Positions 1 to 9,053 of a DNA stretch of 46,159 nt are shown one piece after another. The DNA is from Murinocardiopsis flavida (lineage in GTDB: Bacteria > Actinomycetota > Actinomycetes > Streptosporangiales > Streptosporangiaceae), in the NCBI RefSeq assembly GCF_003014485.1, contig NZ_PYGA01000023.1:1-46159 (forward strand). The letters run 5' to 3'. Numbering within the stretch: the stretch's first letter is position 1; every line of letters begins with the position of its first letter. The position numbers and the translations under genes are program-made. The notes under the pieces are model-generated. The model ran no database searches and was not told the origin of the DNA. It worked only from the letters and a program-made list of their open reading frames with translations.

Positions 1-1
1 G

Positions 2-166
2 CAGGCCTGGTGGGACGGCGGCACCACCGACCTTTCCAACGCCCAGCCGCTGTGCCGGGCGCACAACCTGGAAAAGGAACACCGCCGGGCCCGCAAAGAC
101 CTCCACCGCACCCGCACCCCCCCCCCCCCCACCGATCCCCCCGGGCCGCCACCCCCCAGGCCCTGA
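2..166 (+). CDS. HNH endonuclease, C-terminal fragment (5' end outside window)
   Basis: The frame starting at base 2 enters the window open and reads WWDGGTTDLSNAQPLCRAHN, followed by LEKEHRRARKD. This is the typical end of an HNH nuclease: the W-x-G-G-x-T-D-L-x-N stretch, then the C-x-x-H-N of the zinc/metal finger. HNH proteins of this kind cut DNA and are common in actinomycete genomes and mobile elements. After the core the protein ends in a short Arg/Pro-rich tail of about 25 residues and stops with TGA at 164-166. A run of 14 cytosines (117-130) lies inside the tail and could shift the frame. The catalytic His pair lies upstream of the window, so activity cannot be judged. Confidence 0.6.
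   Translation, partial: QAWWDGGTTDLSNAQPLCRAHNLEKEHRRARKDLHRTRTPPPPTDPPGPPPPRP
117..130 (+). repeat. 14-base poly-C tract inside the HNH gene
   Basis: Fourteen consecutive C residues encode the Pro run near the C-terminus of the HNH fragment. Slippage by one base would move translation to the frame that stays open to 384 and add a long Pro/His-rich tail. The tract could therefore be a length-variable site or a sequencing-error site. Confidence 0.8.
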
Positions 167-355
167 CCCACCCCACACCAGCAATGACCCGCCGGGACCC
201 CCACCCCGGCGGGCCACACCCACGCCCCCACCACAACCGGACCCCGCCAGCACACCCGTACTCAACGCCCGCAGACATCCACACCCGACCGACAGGTATC
301 TGTCAGCCTTTGCGGGCTTCCGATGCAGGGCTGGTGGTTGGGACTGGTGCGGGGG
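167..355. other. Non-coding stretch between HNH fragment and RibD-like gene
   Basis: C-rich sequence with no convincing gene. A small hairpin (GACAG-GTAT-CTGTC, 291-304) lies between the two convergent genes and could serve as a weak terminator. Nothing else is recognisable. Confidence 0.5.
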
Positions 356-934
356 CTAGCGGTGCAGGGTGGGGCGGTAGATGAGTCCCTGGGTGCGGCC
401 GTCGAACGTTCGGCTGTCGATCAGTTCAAGGTCGAAGTCTGCCGCGCCCTTGAAGATCGGGTCGGTGCCGGTCTGGCCGCTGATCACGGGAAAGAGCGTC
501 AACTGGACGCGGTCCACGAGCCCGGCGGCCATCAGCGCCCGGTTCAACGACAGGCTGCCGTGCGAGCGCAGCGGCACCTTGGACTCCTCCTTGAGCCGGG
601 CGACGACGTCGACGGCGTCGCCCGCCTCGACGGTGAGGTCCGGCCATGTGATGGGTCCTTCGAGCGTGTTCGACACCACCGTTGTCGGCATGCTTCGCAT
701 CCGGGAGTTCACCGGGTCGATGTCGGCCTCTGAGATCGGGCCCAGCAACTCCACGAACTGCCGGAAGGTGGTGGCCCCGAGGACCATCCGCTGCTCCTCG
801 CCGATCACGGCGAGGCGGTCGGCAAGGTACTCAGGGCCCTGCTTCCCCCAGTAGCCGCCCCAATCACCGTCGGGGCCGTAGGAGCCGTAGCCGTCGAGGG
901 TGGAAAAGACGTCCCAGGTGTAGGTGGCGGTCAT
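356..934 (-). CDS. Dihydrofolate reductase family (RibD C-terminal domain) protein
   Basis: A 192-residue single-domain protein of the RibD_C/DHFR-like superfamily. It starts with MTATYTWDVFSTLDGYGSYG, the family N-terminus in which a beta strand is followed by S/T-L-D-G. Further matches are a VLGATTFRQF segment (the usual LGRxTY), a VVSNTLE strand, and a C-terminal LVDRVQLTLFPVISGQGxD-like strand. The family binds NAD(P)H and reduces pteridine- or pyrimidine-like substrates, but most stand-alone members have no known substrate. The ATG at 934 has an AAGGAG box six bases upstream. A second family member follows upstream at 1116-1679, with a related leader, so the pair probably arose by duplication. 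Confidence 0.85.
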   Translation of the reverse strand: MTATYTWDVFSTLDGYGSYGPDGDWGGYWGKQGPEYLADRLAVIGEEQRMVLGATTFRQFVELLGPISEADIDPVNSRMRSMPTTVVSNTLEGPITWPDLTVEAGDAVDVVARLKEESKVPLRSHGSLSLNRALMAAGLVDRVQLTLFPVISGQTGTDPIFKGAADFDLELIDSRTFDGRTQGLIYRPTLHR

Positions 935-968
935 GGAACTCTCCTTGAGCGCGGTTGATGGCGTGTTG

Positions 969-1035
969 TGGATACAGAGGGGGACCCACGCCCAAACTCA
1001 TCTGCCCCCGGGTTTCCGGGTCGTGTGGGCTGTGT
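969..1035. repeat. Leader repeat copy A (upstream of first RibD-like gene)
   Basis: The stretch from TGGATACAGAG to CGTGTGGGCTGTG resembles 1726-1832 in order and orientation: TGGATACAGAG(G), then AAACTCATC, then CCC(C/T)GGGTTYCCGGG, then CGYGTGGGCTGTG. Both copies sit just upstream of a minus-strand RibD-like gene, so they probably hold the promoter or leader of each. Confidence 0.6.
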
Positions 1036-1115
1036 AGCCGCGACTGCTCGGGGCGTATAGGGGGCGGCAACACATCACCGCGCCCAGGATCGGCAGAGAA
1101 CACGGGGCCGACCGG

Positions 1116-1679
1116 CTAACGCCGCTTCGGGCGGTAGGTCCGCCCGAAGCTCCGCGGACTGTCCTCGTAGATCTCCACCAACTCCCAGTCGACCCGTTGC
1201 CCGCCAGGAACGTCGAAGATGCGGATGCCATCACCGAGGAACACCGGGGCGACGAAGACCTGTAGTTCATCGATGAGGTCGTGCTCGATCGCCTGCCGGG
1301 CGATATCGGCGCTGATGATCTGCACATCCCGGTCGCCGGCGATTTCCTGAGCGCGACGGATCGCCTCCACGATGTCGCAGTTCAGCGCGATGATGGTCGG
1401 GTCGTCGGCGATCTCCTCCGGCCGGTGGGTAAGGATGAACTCGATCCCGGACCACGCGCCGCCGTATGCCTCGGATGTCGTTTCGTCCCGCTCGTCCTGC
1501 TGCGCTTTCGCCGCGTCGTAGCCGGCCCGGCCCGAGATGATGACTGCGACATCTCCCGCCATTCGCTCGATGGTGCCCTCGGCCAGCGGTTCCCCGGCGG
1601 ACATCCAGCTCATGTCGTGACCCGGTCCGGCGATGAAACCGTCGATCGAGCACGTGAACCCCCAGGCGACCTTTCCCAC
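1116..1679 (-). CDS. Dihydrofolate reductase family (RibD C-terminal domain) protein
   Basis: A 187-residue RibD_C/DHFR-like protein. The N-terminus GKVAWGFTCSIDGFIAGPGH carries the family S-x-D-G-x-I-A-G-P motif. Later come a DVAVIISGRAGYD strand, an ILTHRPEEI segment and the C-terminal LIDELQVFVAPVFLGDGIRI motif, which is very typical of this family. I place the start at a GTG (1679) preceded by AAGGAGG four bases away. A longer reading to an ATG at 1751 adds sequence without homology that runs through the leader repeat. A nicotinamide-cofactor reductase of unknown substrate is likely. It lies 181 bp upstream of a second member on the same strand. Confidence 0.83.
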   Translation of the reverse strand: MGKVAWGFTCSIDGFIAGPGHDMSWMSAGEPLAEGTIERMAGDVAVIISGRAGYDAAKAQQDERDETTSEAYGGAWSGIEFILTHRPEEIADDPTIIALNCDIVEAIRRAQEIAGDRDVQIISADIARQAIEHDLIDELQVFVAPVFLGDGIRIFDVPGGQRVDWELVEIYEDSPRSFGRTYRPKRR

Positions 1680-1725
1680 ATGTCCTCCTTGCCGGTCGAC
1701 GGCCCCGTCGACATTCGATGTGTCA

Positions 1726-1832
1726 TGGATACAGAGGAGGCACCACGGCAAAACTCATCGCCCTTGGGCTCCCGGATTCGGGGCACCTTCGATTCAGGCC
1801 ACCCCTGGGTTCCCGGGCCGCGTGGGCTGTGG
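1726..1832. repeat. Leader repeat copy B (upstream of second RibD-like gene)
   Basis: This matches 969-1035 in blocks, with about 35 extra bases in the middle that include a second CCGGATTCGGGG-like block. It shares TGGATACAGAGG, AAACTCATC, CCCTGGGTTCCCGGG and CGTGGGCTGTG. It marks the duplicated leader of the second minus-strand RibD-like gene. Confidence 0.6.
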
Positions 1833-1870
1833 AGTGTTGATTGCTTGGGAGCGAGGCCTCGGCTACACCA

Positions 1871-3241
1871 CTATCCGAGGTCCCGTTCGACCTCTTCCAG
1901 GGTGCGGCCCTTGGTCTCGGGGACCAGGAGGATCGTGAACGCCAGGAACGCGGCGCATACGACGGCGAACACCCAGAACGTCGCCGCCGTGCCGAGTGCG
2001 AGGAGCATGGGCAGGAACGCCAGGGCGACGATCAGGTTCGCCACGAAGTTGACCAGCAGCGACAGGCTGGTGGCCTTCCCGCGGAGGCGCAGCGGGAAGA
2101 TCTCGGAGATCACGACGAAGCACAGCATGCCAGGGCTGACGGCGTAGGCCACGATGTAGACGGCCAAGCATGCGAAGGCGACCCAGCCCGACCCCGTTCC
2201 GACGGTGAAGGTCGTGGCGAGCACCGCCAGACTGACGGTCATCCCGATGACGCCGATGGCCAGCATCGGCTTGCGTCCGACCCGGTCGACGAGCAGCATG
2301 CCGACCACGGTCAGCAGCACGTTGACCACCCCGAGGCCGACCGTCGCGAGGAGCGCCGCCGCGGTGTCGAACCCGCTGCTCTGGAGGATCTGCGGCGCGA
2401 AGTAGATCACCGCGTTGATCCCGCACACCTGCGCGAAGAACGCCATCAGCATGCCGACGACCAGCCTGCGCCGGACCCGCGGCGCGAACACGTCGCGCCA
2501 CGCGCCCTGGTCGGCGTTCTCCCTGCCGACGCGGGTGATCTCGGCGAGTTCGGCCTCGACACCGCCCGCCCCGCGCAGCCGGCCGAGGACCGCCCTCGCC
2601 TGGTCGGTGCGCCCTGCGGTGACGAGCCAGCGGGGGGACTCCGGGACCGCCAGGATCCCCAGCGCGAGCAGCACACCGGGGACGGCGGCCAGGCCGAGCG
2701 ACCAGCGCCACGCCTGGGTGTCGGCGAAAGCGGCGTTCACCCCGTAGGCGACGAGGATCCCGATCGTGATGAGCAGTTGGAACGCCGACACCAGGGCGCC
2801 GCGGACGCGGGGGGGCGCGAGTTCGGCGATGTACACGGGCACCAGCACGGAGACCGCGCCCACGCCCACGCCGATCACGACGCGGGACACGAGCAGGACG
2901 CCGAGGTCGGGCGCGAGCGCCTACATCAGCGCGCCGAGCGCGAACACCAGCCCGGACGCGATGATCGTCGGCCGCCGCCCGCGGCGGTCGGCGATCGGCC
3001 CGCAGAGGAGCGCGCCGACGGCGCCGCCCACGAGGACGGCGCTGACGACCACGCCCTCCATGAACCCGGACAGCCGGTACTGCTCCGCGACGAAGCCCGC
3101 CGCGCCGCCCGCGATCCCCGTGTCGTAGCCGAACAGGAGGCCGCCGATCGCGGCCACGGCGATCACCAGGTAGACGTGGCCCTTCGCGCGGGGCGGGTGC
3201 TCCGCTGTGTTCGCTGCGTCCGCTGTAACGGCAGAGTCCAT
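1871..3241 (-). pseudogene. MFS sugar:proton symporter, interrupted by an in-frame TAG
   Basis: Two same-frame open segments make one 12-helix sugar porter (XylE/GLUT type). The N-terminal part (about 106 residues from ATG 3241, RBS AAAGGG) has GLLFGYDTGIAGGA in helix 1 and the loop 2-3 motif DRRGRRPTI. It ends GALM, then TAG (2921-2923), and the same frame resumes ALAPDLGVLLVSRVVIGVGV. The C-terminal part carries the family marks PESPRWL, DRVGRKPML, a QQ-loop-like GINAVIYFAPQ, and PETKGRTLEEVE near the end. The stop falls in helix 3, so neither half can be a working transporter. A single base change (for example from TCG, CAG, TGG or GAG) would explain it. It may also be a sequencing error. 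The intact gene probably imported a sugar used by the adjacent NagB-like enzyme. Confidence 0.85.
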
Positions 3242-3303
3242 GTCTCGCCCTTTCATCGCCGGGCCGCGGCCCGGTGTGCGCTCCGCGCGGCGGGGTGTCC
3301 GGC

Positions 3304-4089
3304 TCACCGGTCGGCCGCGGCGTCCACGTACAGGTCGGGTCGGGTGCACGCGGCGATCACCGTCGCGGGCCACTCGGGTTCGTAGCCGTCCGCCGCGGAG
3401 ATCCGGGCCGCCGCGGCGCGCTTGTCGTCGCCGTGGACCACCATGACGACGCGGCGGCTCTGGTCGGCGATGGTGCGCGGCCCGACCGTCACGCCGTGCC
3501 GGGGGACGTCGTCGAGGCCGCCGAAGTCGGGGAAGGTGACGAGGTTGTCCTGCCGGGTGGTGTCGGCCAGCTCGACCGTGCGGCTCCGCGCCTCGAACGG
3601 GGTGCCGGGCGGGTTGAACGCCACGTGGCCGTCTGAGGCGCCCGAGGCCAGGATGAACAGGTCGACGCCGCCGGCGTCGGCGAGCCGGTCGTCGTAACGG
3701 GCCGGGTCGGCGGGGTCGGGCAGCCAGACGCGGTCGGGGCCGATGCCGCCGTCGGCCGCCGCGGCGCTGAGGGGCGCGGCGATCTCCGTCCGGGCGAACC
3801 GGGCGCAGCTGTAGTGGGCGTCGGCGGGTGCCGGTGCGAGGCCGCCGTCGGCCGCCGGTACCGCGTAGTCGTCCATCATCGCGATGACCACGTGGGAAAG
3901 GCCCAGGCCGCGATCAACGACCGTGCGGGCGAGCGCCTGGTAGGTGGATCGCGGGGTGCGCCCGCCGGGGCACCCGAGGACGTAGCGGCGCCCCTCGCGC
4001 TGCGCCGCGGCGATGCCGTCGGCGATCTCGGTGGCGAGTGCGGCGCCCAGTTCCGCGGGTGTCGCGAACACCGATGTCGGGACGCTCAT
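3304..4089 (-). CDS. NagB-type sugar-phosphate deaminase/isomerase
   Basis: A 261-residue member of the glucosamine-6-phosphate deaminase/6-phosphogluconolactonase family. It shows the N-terminal phosphate-binding GCPGGRTPRSTYQAL, MMDDY where NagB has LDEY, and GASDGHVAFNPPGTPF, the equivalent of NagB's GxDGHIAFNEPG. These support a cytosolic aldose-ketose isomerase or deaminase acting on a phosphorylated (amino) sugar. The altered DDY motif leaves the exact substrate open. The start at ATG 4089 has AAGGAG seven bases upstream, better than the ATG at 4095. It is divergent from a GntR/UTRA regulator and next to a broken sugar porter, which suggests one carbohydrate regulon. Confidence 0.85.
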   Translation of the reverse strand: MSVPTSVFATPAELGAALATEIADGIAAAQREGRRYVLGCPGGRTPRSTYQALARTVVDRGLGLSHVVIAMMDDYAVPAADGGLAPAPADAHYSCARFARTEIAAPLSAAAADGGIGPDRVWLPDPADPARYDDRLADAGGVDLFILASGASDGHVAFNPPGTPFEARSRTVELADTTRQDNLVTFPDFGGLDDVPRHGVTVGPRTIADQSRRVVMVVHGDDKRAAAARISAADGYEPEWPATVIAACTRPDLYVDAAADR

Positions 4090-4100
4090 GACCATACTCC

Positions 4101-4120
4101 TTAGACCAGATGTACCAATT
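4101..4120 (+). promoter_or_regulatory. Putative GntR/UTRA operator, copy A
   Basis: TTAGACCAGATGTACCAATT matches the reverse complement of copy B (4147-4166) at about 14 of 20 positions. Each copy holds two ACCA elements eight bases apart. This copy abuts the ribosome-binding site of the NagB-like gene. Inferred binding site for the adjacent regulator. Confidence 0.5.
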
Positions 4121-4146
4121 TCTATGAGGTGGTCCGAACATACAGC

Positions 4147-4166
4147 AAGTGGTCTACCTGGTGTAC
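4147..4166 (-). promoter_or_regulatory. Putative GntR/UTRA operator, copy B
   Basis: AAGTGGTCTACCTGGTGTAC on the plus strand is the inverted copy of 4101-4120, with TGGTCTA resembling half of the HutC/DasR-type TGGTCTAGACCA site. It lies ten bases before the regulator's ATG, as expected for autoregulation. Confidence 0.5.
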
Positions 4167-4175
4167 TCTGCCGTC

Positions 4176-4943
4176 ATGGCTGATGACACATCGGACCCCG
4201 ACCGGGCGCCCGGCGCACCGGGGCAGCTCGACGTCGTGGCCCGGGCGCACCGCGTCCTCAGCGACGAACTCAACCGGGGCGTCTTCGCCGCCGGCAGCCG
4301 GCTGCCCGGCGAACGCGAACTGTCCGGCCGCCTCGGCATCAGCAGGGGGACCCTCCGCAAGGTCCTCGCCCGGCTGGCCGAGGAACAGCGCATCGAACCC
4401 TCACCGCACCGCGGCTGGTACGTCGGCTCCTCGCAGATGGTGAGCGAACCGGCCAGCGAACTCATCAGCTTCACCGAGATGGCGCGCGCCCGCGGGCTGC
4501 GGCCCACCGCCCGCGTCCTCGACCGCACCGAGCGGCCCGCGGGCTACGAGGAGGCGGCCCGGCTGGTCCTCGGCCCCGCGGCACCGCTCATCGAGCTGCG
4601 GCGGCTGCGCGGGCTCGACGACCGCCCGGTCTGCGTCGAGACCGCGAAGATCCCCCGCGGCGTCGCCCCGCAGCTCGCCGCCGCCGACATGACCGACCGG
4701 TCGATCCACGCCGCGCTGGAGGAGCACTCCGGTGTCCGCGTGGTCCGCAGCGACTTCATGGTGTGGGCCGCCGCCGCGCAGGCCGAGACGGCGGAGCTGC
4801 TCGACCTCGAACCGGGCGCGCCCGTGCTCATCGGCGAAGCCCTCACCTACGCGCAGACCGGCAGCCCGGTGCTACTCACCCAGACCGTGTACCGCAGCGA
4901 CGCCTACCGGTTCGCCGCAACCCTGACAAGGACACACCCATGA
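4176..4943 (+). CDS. GntR family transcriptional regulator (HutC/UTRA type)
   Basis: A 255-residue regulator. An N-terminal winged helix-turn-helix (about residues 15-80: LDVVARAHRVLSDELNRGVF, then RLPGERELSGRLGISRGTLR) is followed by a UTRA effector domain (about residues 95-250) with PTARVLDRTERPA, LIELRRLRGLDDRPVCVE and a C-terminal PVLIGEALTYAQTGSPV. UTRA domains usually bind a phosphorylated sugar or another small metabolite. The start at ATG 4176 lies just after an operator copy, and no strong Shine-Dalgarno is visible, so the transcript may be nearly leaderless. It is divergent from the NagB-like gene and overlaps the truncated cupin gene by ATGA. Likely represses both directions. Confidence 0.9.
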   Translation: MADDTSDPDRAPGAPGQLDVVARAHRVLSDELNRGVFAAGSRLPGERELSGRLGISRGTLRKVLARLAEEQRIEPSPHRGWYVGSSQMVSEPASELISFTEMARARGLRPTARVLDRTERPAGYEEAARLVLGPAAPLIELRRLRGLDDRPVCVETAKIPRGVAPQLAAADMTDRSIHAALEEHSGVRVVRSDFMVWAAAAQAETAELLDLEPGAPVLIGEALTYAQTGSPVLLTQTVYRSDAYRFAATLTRTHP

Positions 4944-5173
4944 CCTCCGCGATCCGCCGCCCCACCCCGCGGCCGACCTACGACCACCCGACCGTCATCC
5001 GCCACACCGATGCGGCGCGCCACCTCTGGGGCGACCCCGGCGGCTCCGGGTACGTCAGCGACCAGGTCTACGTGTCATCCTCCGACCTGCACGTCCTCCA
5101 GTACACGCTCGGACCCCGGGGGCGGTTCGGCTGCGGGACGGCCAAGTCACAGTGCCGCATTCGGGTGGCCTGA
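4940..5173 (+). pseudogene. Truncated cupin-like gene
   Basis: Starts at ATGA, overlapping the GntR stop. It encodes MTSAIRRPTPRPTYDHPTVI and then DAARHLWGDPGGSGYVSDQV, continuing to LHVLQYTLGPRGRFG, which looks like the N-terminal part of a cupin enzyme or sugar-binding cupin. After residue 64 or so the sequence changes abruptly to CGTAKSQCRIRVA and stops. The double-stranded beta barrel, including the HxH metal motif, is missing, so the product is not functional. The break point is near 5137. It was probably the third member of the NagB/GntR sugar regulon before a deletion or insertion. Confidence 0.65.
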
Positions 5174-5190
5174 GAGGAAAGCAGCAATGA

Positions 5191-5358
5191 TGGTGGGGGG
5201 CCGAGCTGGAAGGGATCATCCCCGCGGCAATTGGGAGTAGTCCGATGTACTTCGGTTTCTCCGCAGCGAGTGTCGGCTTCAAGCGCTTCACGAACGACCG
5301 CATCTCAGCGTCGTTCCGGCCGGATCCGGCCAGCAAGTGCAAACAGCTACCCCGGTGA
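5191..5358 (+). pseudogene. Unidentified coding remnant after the broken cupin gene
   Basis: An open frame without a start codon reads ELEGIIPAAIGSSPMYFGFS, then FKRFTNDRISASFRPDPASK, and ends at TGA 5356. Its composition is natural and it could be the tail of an unknown protein joined here by rearrangement. The minus strand is also open across it (KRLKPTLAAEKPKYIGLLPI), so the true strand is uncertain. I do not recognise a family. Confidence 0.3.
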
Positions 5359-5419
5359 TCCTGGCTCGACCACACTGTGGTTCCTTCGTGTCCATGGGTT
5401 GTAGTGGGAGAATAACGAC

Positions 5420-6091
5420 GTGACCAGCGTGTTGGAACGCGAGATGTACCCCGAGGCCGAAGCTGCCCGGCTACTTGGCGTTGCCCAATCCACCCTGCAC
5501 TACTGGCTTGAAGGCGACGAGCGCGCAGGCAAGAGCTACCCGCCGATCATCCGTGAGTCGCCGCGTCATGTGAGGACCGTGACCTGGGCCGAGTTCGTCG
5601 AGGCCAGCTTCCTTCGGGAGTACCGGCGCAAGCACAAGGTGCCCATGATCGAGCTGCGCAAGTTCGTCGGCATGCTTCGGGAGAAGTTCGGGGTGCCCTA
5701 TCCGCTGGCGGATCGGCGACCCTACATCTCAGGGCGGGAACTGGTATACGAGGCGCAGACCAAAGCTGGGCTCGACCCGGAGTTCTGCCTGGTGGCCGTC
5801 GCCAACGACCAGTTGCTGCTGACGCCGCCATCGGAGTCGTTCCTCGACAGGATCACCTGGGACGATGACATCGCCGCAGCGTGGCGTCCCGACCCCCACG
5901 CGCAGTCGTCGGTACTCATCAGCCCCACGATCCGATTCGGACGCCCTGCCGTTCAGGGTGTCAGCACCGAAGCCATCTGGGAGCAATCCGAGTCCGGCGA
6001 GGAGGTCGAGGACATCGCGCGCGTGTACCAGTTGGACATGACTGATGTGCGCTGGGCGTTGTCCTATGAGAACTCCCGCCGCGCCGCGTGA
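5420..6091 (+). CDS. Antitoxin with DNA-binding N-terminus and DUF433 domain (VapB45-like)
   Basis: A 223-residue protein starting at GTG with a GGGAG box upstream. Residues about 8-50 (MYPEAEAARLLGVAQSTLHY) form a MerR/HTH-like DNA-binding segment. The C-terminus (about 165-220: SPTIRFGRPAVQGVSTEAIW, then YQLDMTDVRWALSYE) is the DUF433 domain, itself a helix-turn-helix found in antitoxins. The gene overlaps the downstream PIN-like gene by GTGA, the usual antitoxin-first order. Expected role: bind and neutralise the toxin and autorepress the operon. GC and codon use are lower than in neighbouring genes, which suggests horizontal acquisition. Confidence 0.8.
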   Translation: MTSVLEREMYPEAEAARLLGVAQSTLHYWLEGDERAGKSYPPIIRESPRHVRTVTWAEFVEASFLREYRRKHKVPMIELRKFVGMLREKFGVPYPLADRRPYISGRELVYEAQTKAGLDPEFCLVAVANDQLLLTPPSESFLDRITWDDDIAAAWRPDPHAQSSVLISPTIRFGRPAVQGVSTEAIWEQSESGEEVEDIARVYQLDMTDVRWALSYENSRRAA

Positions 6092-6528
6092 GCCGCACAA
6101 AGCCCGCCGATGTCCGCTTCTACTTCGACGCTGACGTCTTGGGGCTGGCACACGTATTCGCTGCTCTCCGCTCCGACATCACGTATCCCGGTGATCCCGG
6201 CGGAGTGAAGTTCAAGCGCAGTCGGCCGCCGTGCCCGATCAAGGAGACACGAACCAGCGACGACGTGTGGATCCCCGAAGTGACCTCGCGAGGATGGCTG
6301 ATCGTCACCCGGGACAGCATGATCCAGAACCACACCCGCGAGGTCAACGCTGTTCGCGAGCACGGCGCCCGGATGGTCGCACTAAGCGGGGTCGAGGCTG
6401 TGGGCACCTTCGCACAACTAGAACTGATCATGTGCCGATGGCAGAACATCTTGCGCTGCCTTGACGAGCCCGGGCCGTTCATCTATGCCGCTACCCGCAC
6501 GAAATTCCGGCCGGTTCCCCTGGGATGA
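6088..6528 (+). CDS. PIN-like domain toxin (VapC45-like)
   Basis: A 146-residue protein beginning at GTG 6088, inside the antitoxin stop. The N-terminal RFYFDADVLGLAHVFAALRS carries acidic residues at the first PIN strand. Further acidic sites lie in TRTSDDVWIPEV and in LIVTRDSMIQNHTREV (the D after VTR is the classic PIN-like position). This pattern matches the VapC45 PIN-like toxins, metal-dependent ribonucleases that pair with DUF433 antitoxins. The C-terminal LELIMCRWQNILRCLDEPGP is helical. The target RNA is not predictable. It has the same lower-GC character as the antitoxin gene. Confidence 0.78.
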   Translation: MSRTKPADVRFYFDADVLGLAHVFAALRSDITYPGDPGGVKFKRSRPPCPIKETRTSDDVWIPEVTSRGWLIVTRDSMIQNHTREVNAVREHGARMVALSGVEAVGTFAQLELIMCRWQNILRCLDEPGPFIYAATRTKFRPVPLG

Positions 6529-6544
6529 CAAGGAACGCGGCATC

Positions 6545-6636
6545 GCGCCCCGGGGCGCCGCCCGTCCGCCGTGCCGAACTGGGCACCGACTCCGGCCTCA
6601 TCGGGGCGGCGCGCGCCGTGCACGCCGCCGCCCCGA
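6545..6636. terminator. Hairpins between convergent toxin and UvrA-like genes
   Basis: A perfect 14-base palindrome (GCGCCCCGGGGCGC, 6545-6558) is followed by an 11-bp stem (TCGGGGCGGCG / CGCCGCCCCGA, 6601-6636, 14-base loop). There is no U tract, as is common for actinomycete terminators. Probably a bidirectional terminator. Confidence 0.5.
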
Positions 6637-6659
6637 GTGACACCGGGGCCTAGGCTCGG

Positions 6660-8984
<2,325 letters not shown>

Positions 8985-9053
8985 ACGTGTCTCCCCTGAA
9001 AACTTTAGACTGTATAGAGATAAGGTGATGAGATTAGTTTATGGCATAAGGAG
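8985..9053. promoter_or_regulatory. Divergent promoter region of the UvrA-like and TetR genes
   Basis: A 69-bp AT-rich gap, unusual for this window, containing TTTAGACTGTATAGAGATAA and GTGATGAGATTAGTTTATGG. The CTATACAG and TTAGAC segments are likely core promoter or operator elements for both genes. An AAGGAG box (9048-9053) touches the TetR ATG directly. Confidence 0.45.

Noticed and set aside
10-384. 124-codon open frame at the left edge
   Set aside because: Pro/His low-complexity reading of the frame next to the HNH end; the HNH motif is in the other frame.
2921-2923. TAG as pyrrolysine or a recoded codon in the sugar porter
   Set aside because: No related transporter uses such a residue, no recoding element is visible, and helix 3 is hydrophobic here. 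A mutation or sequencing error is simpler.
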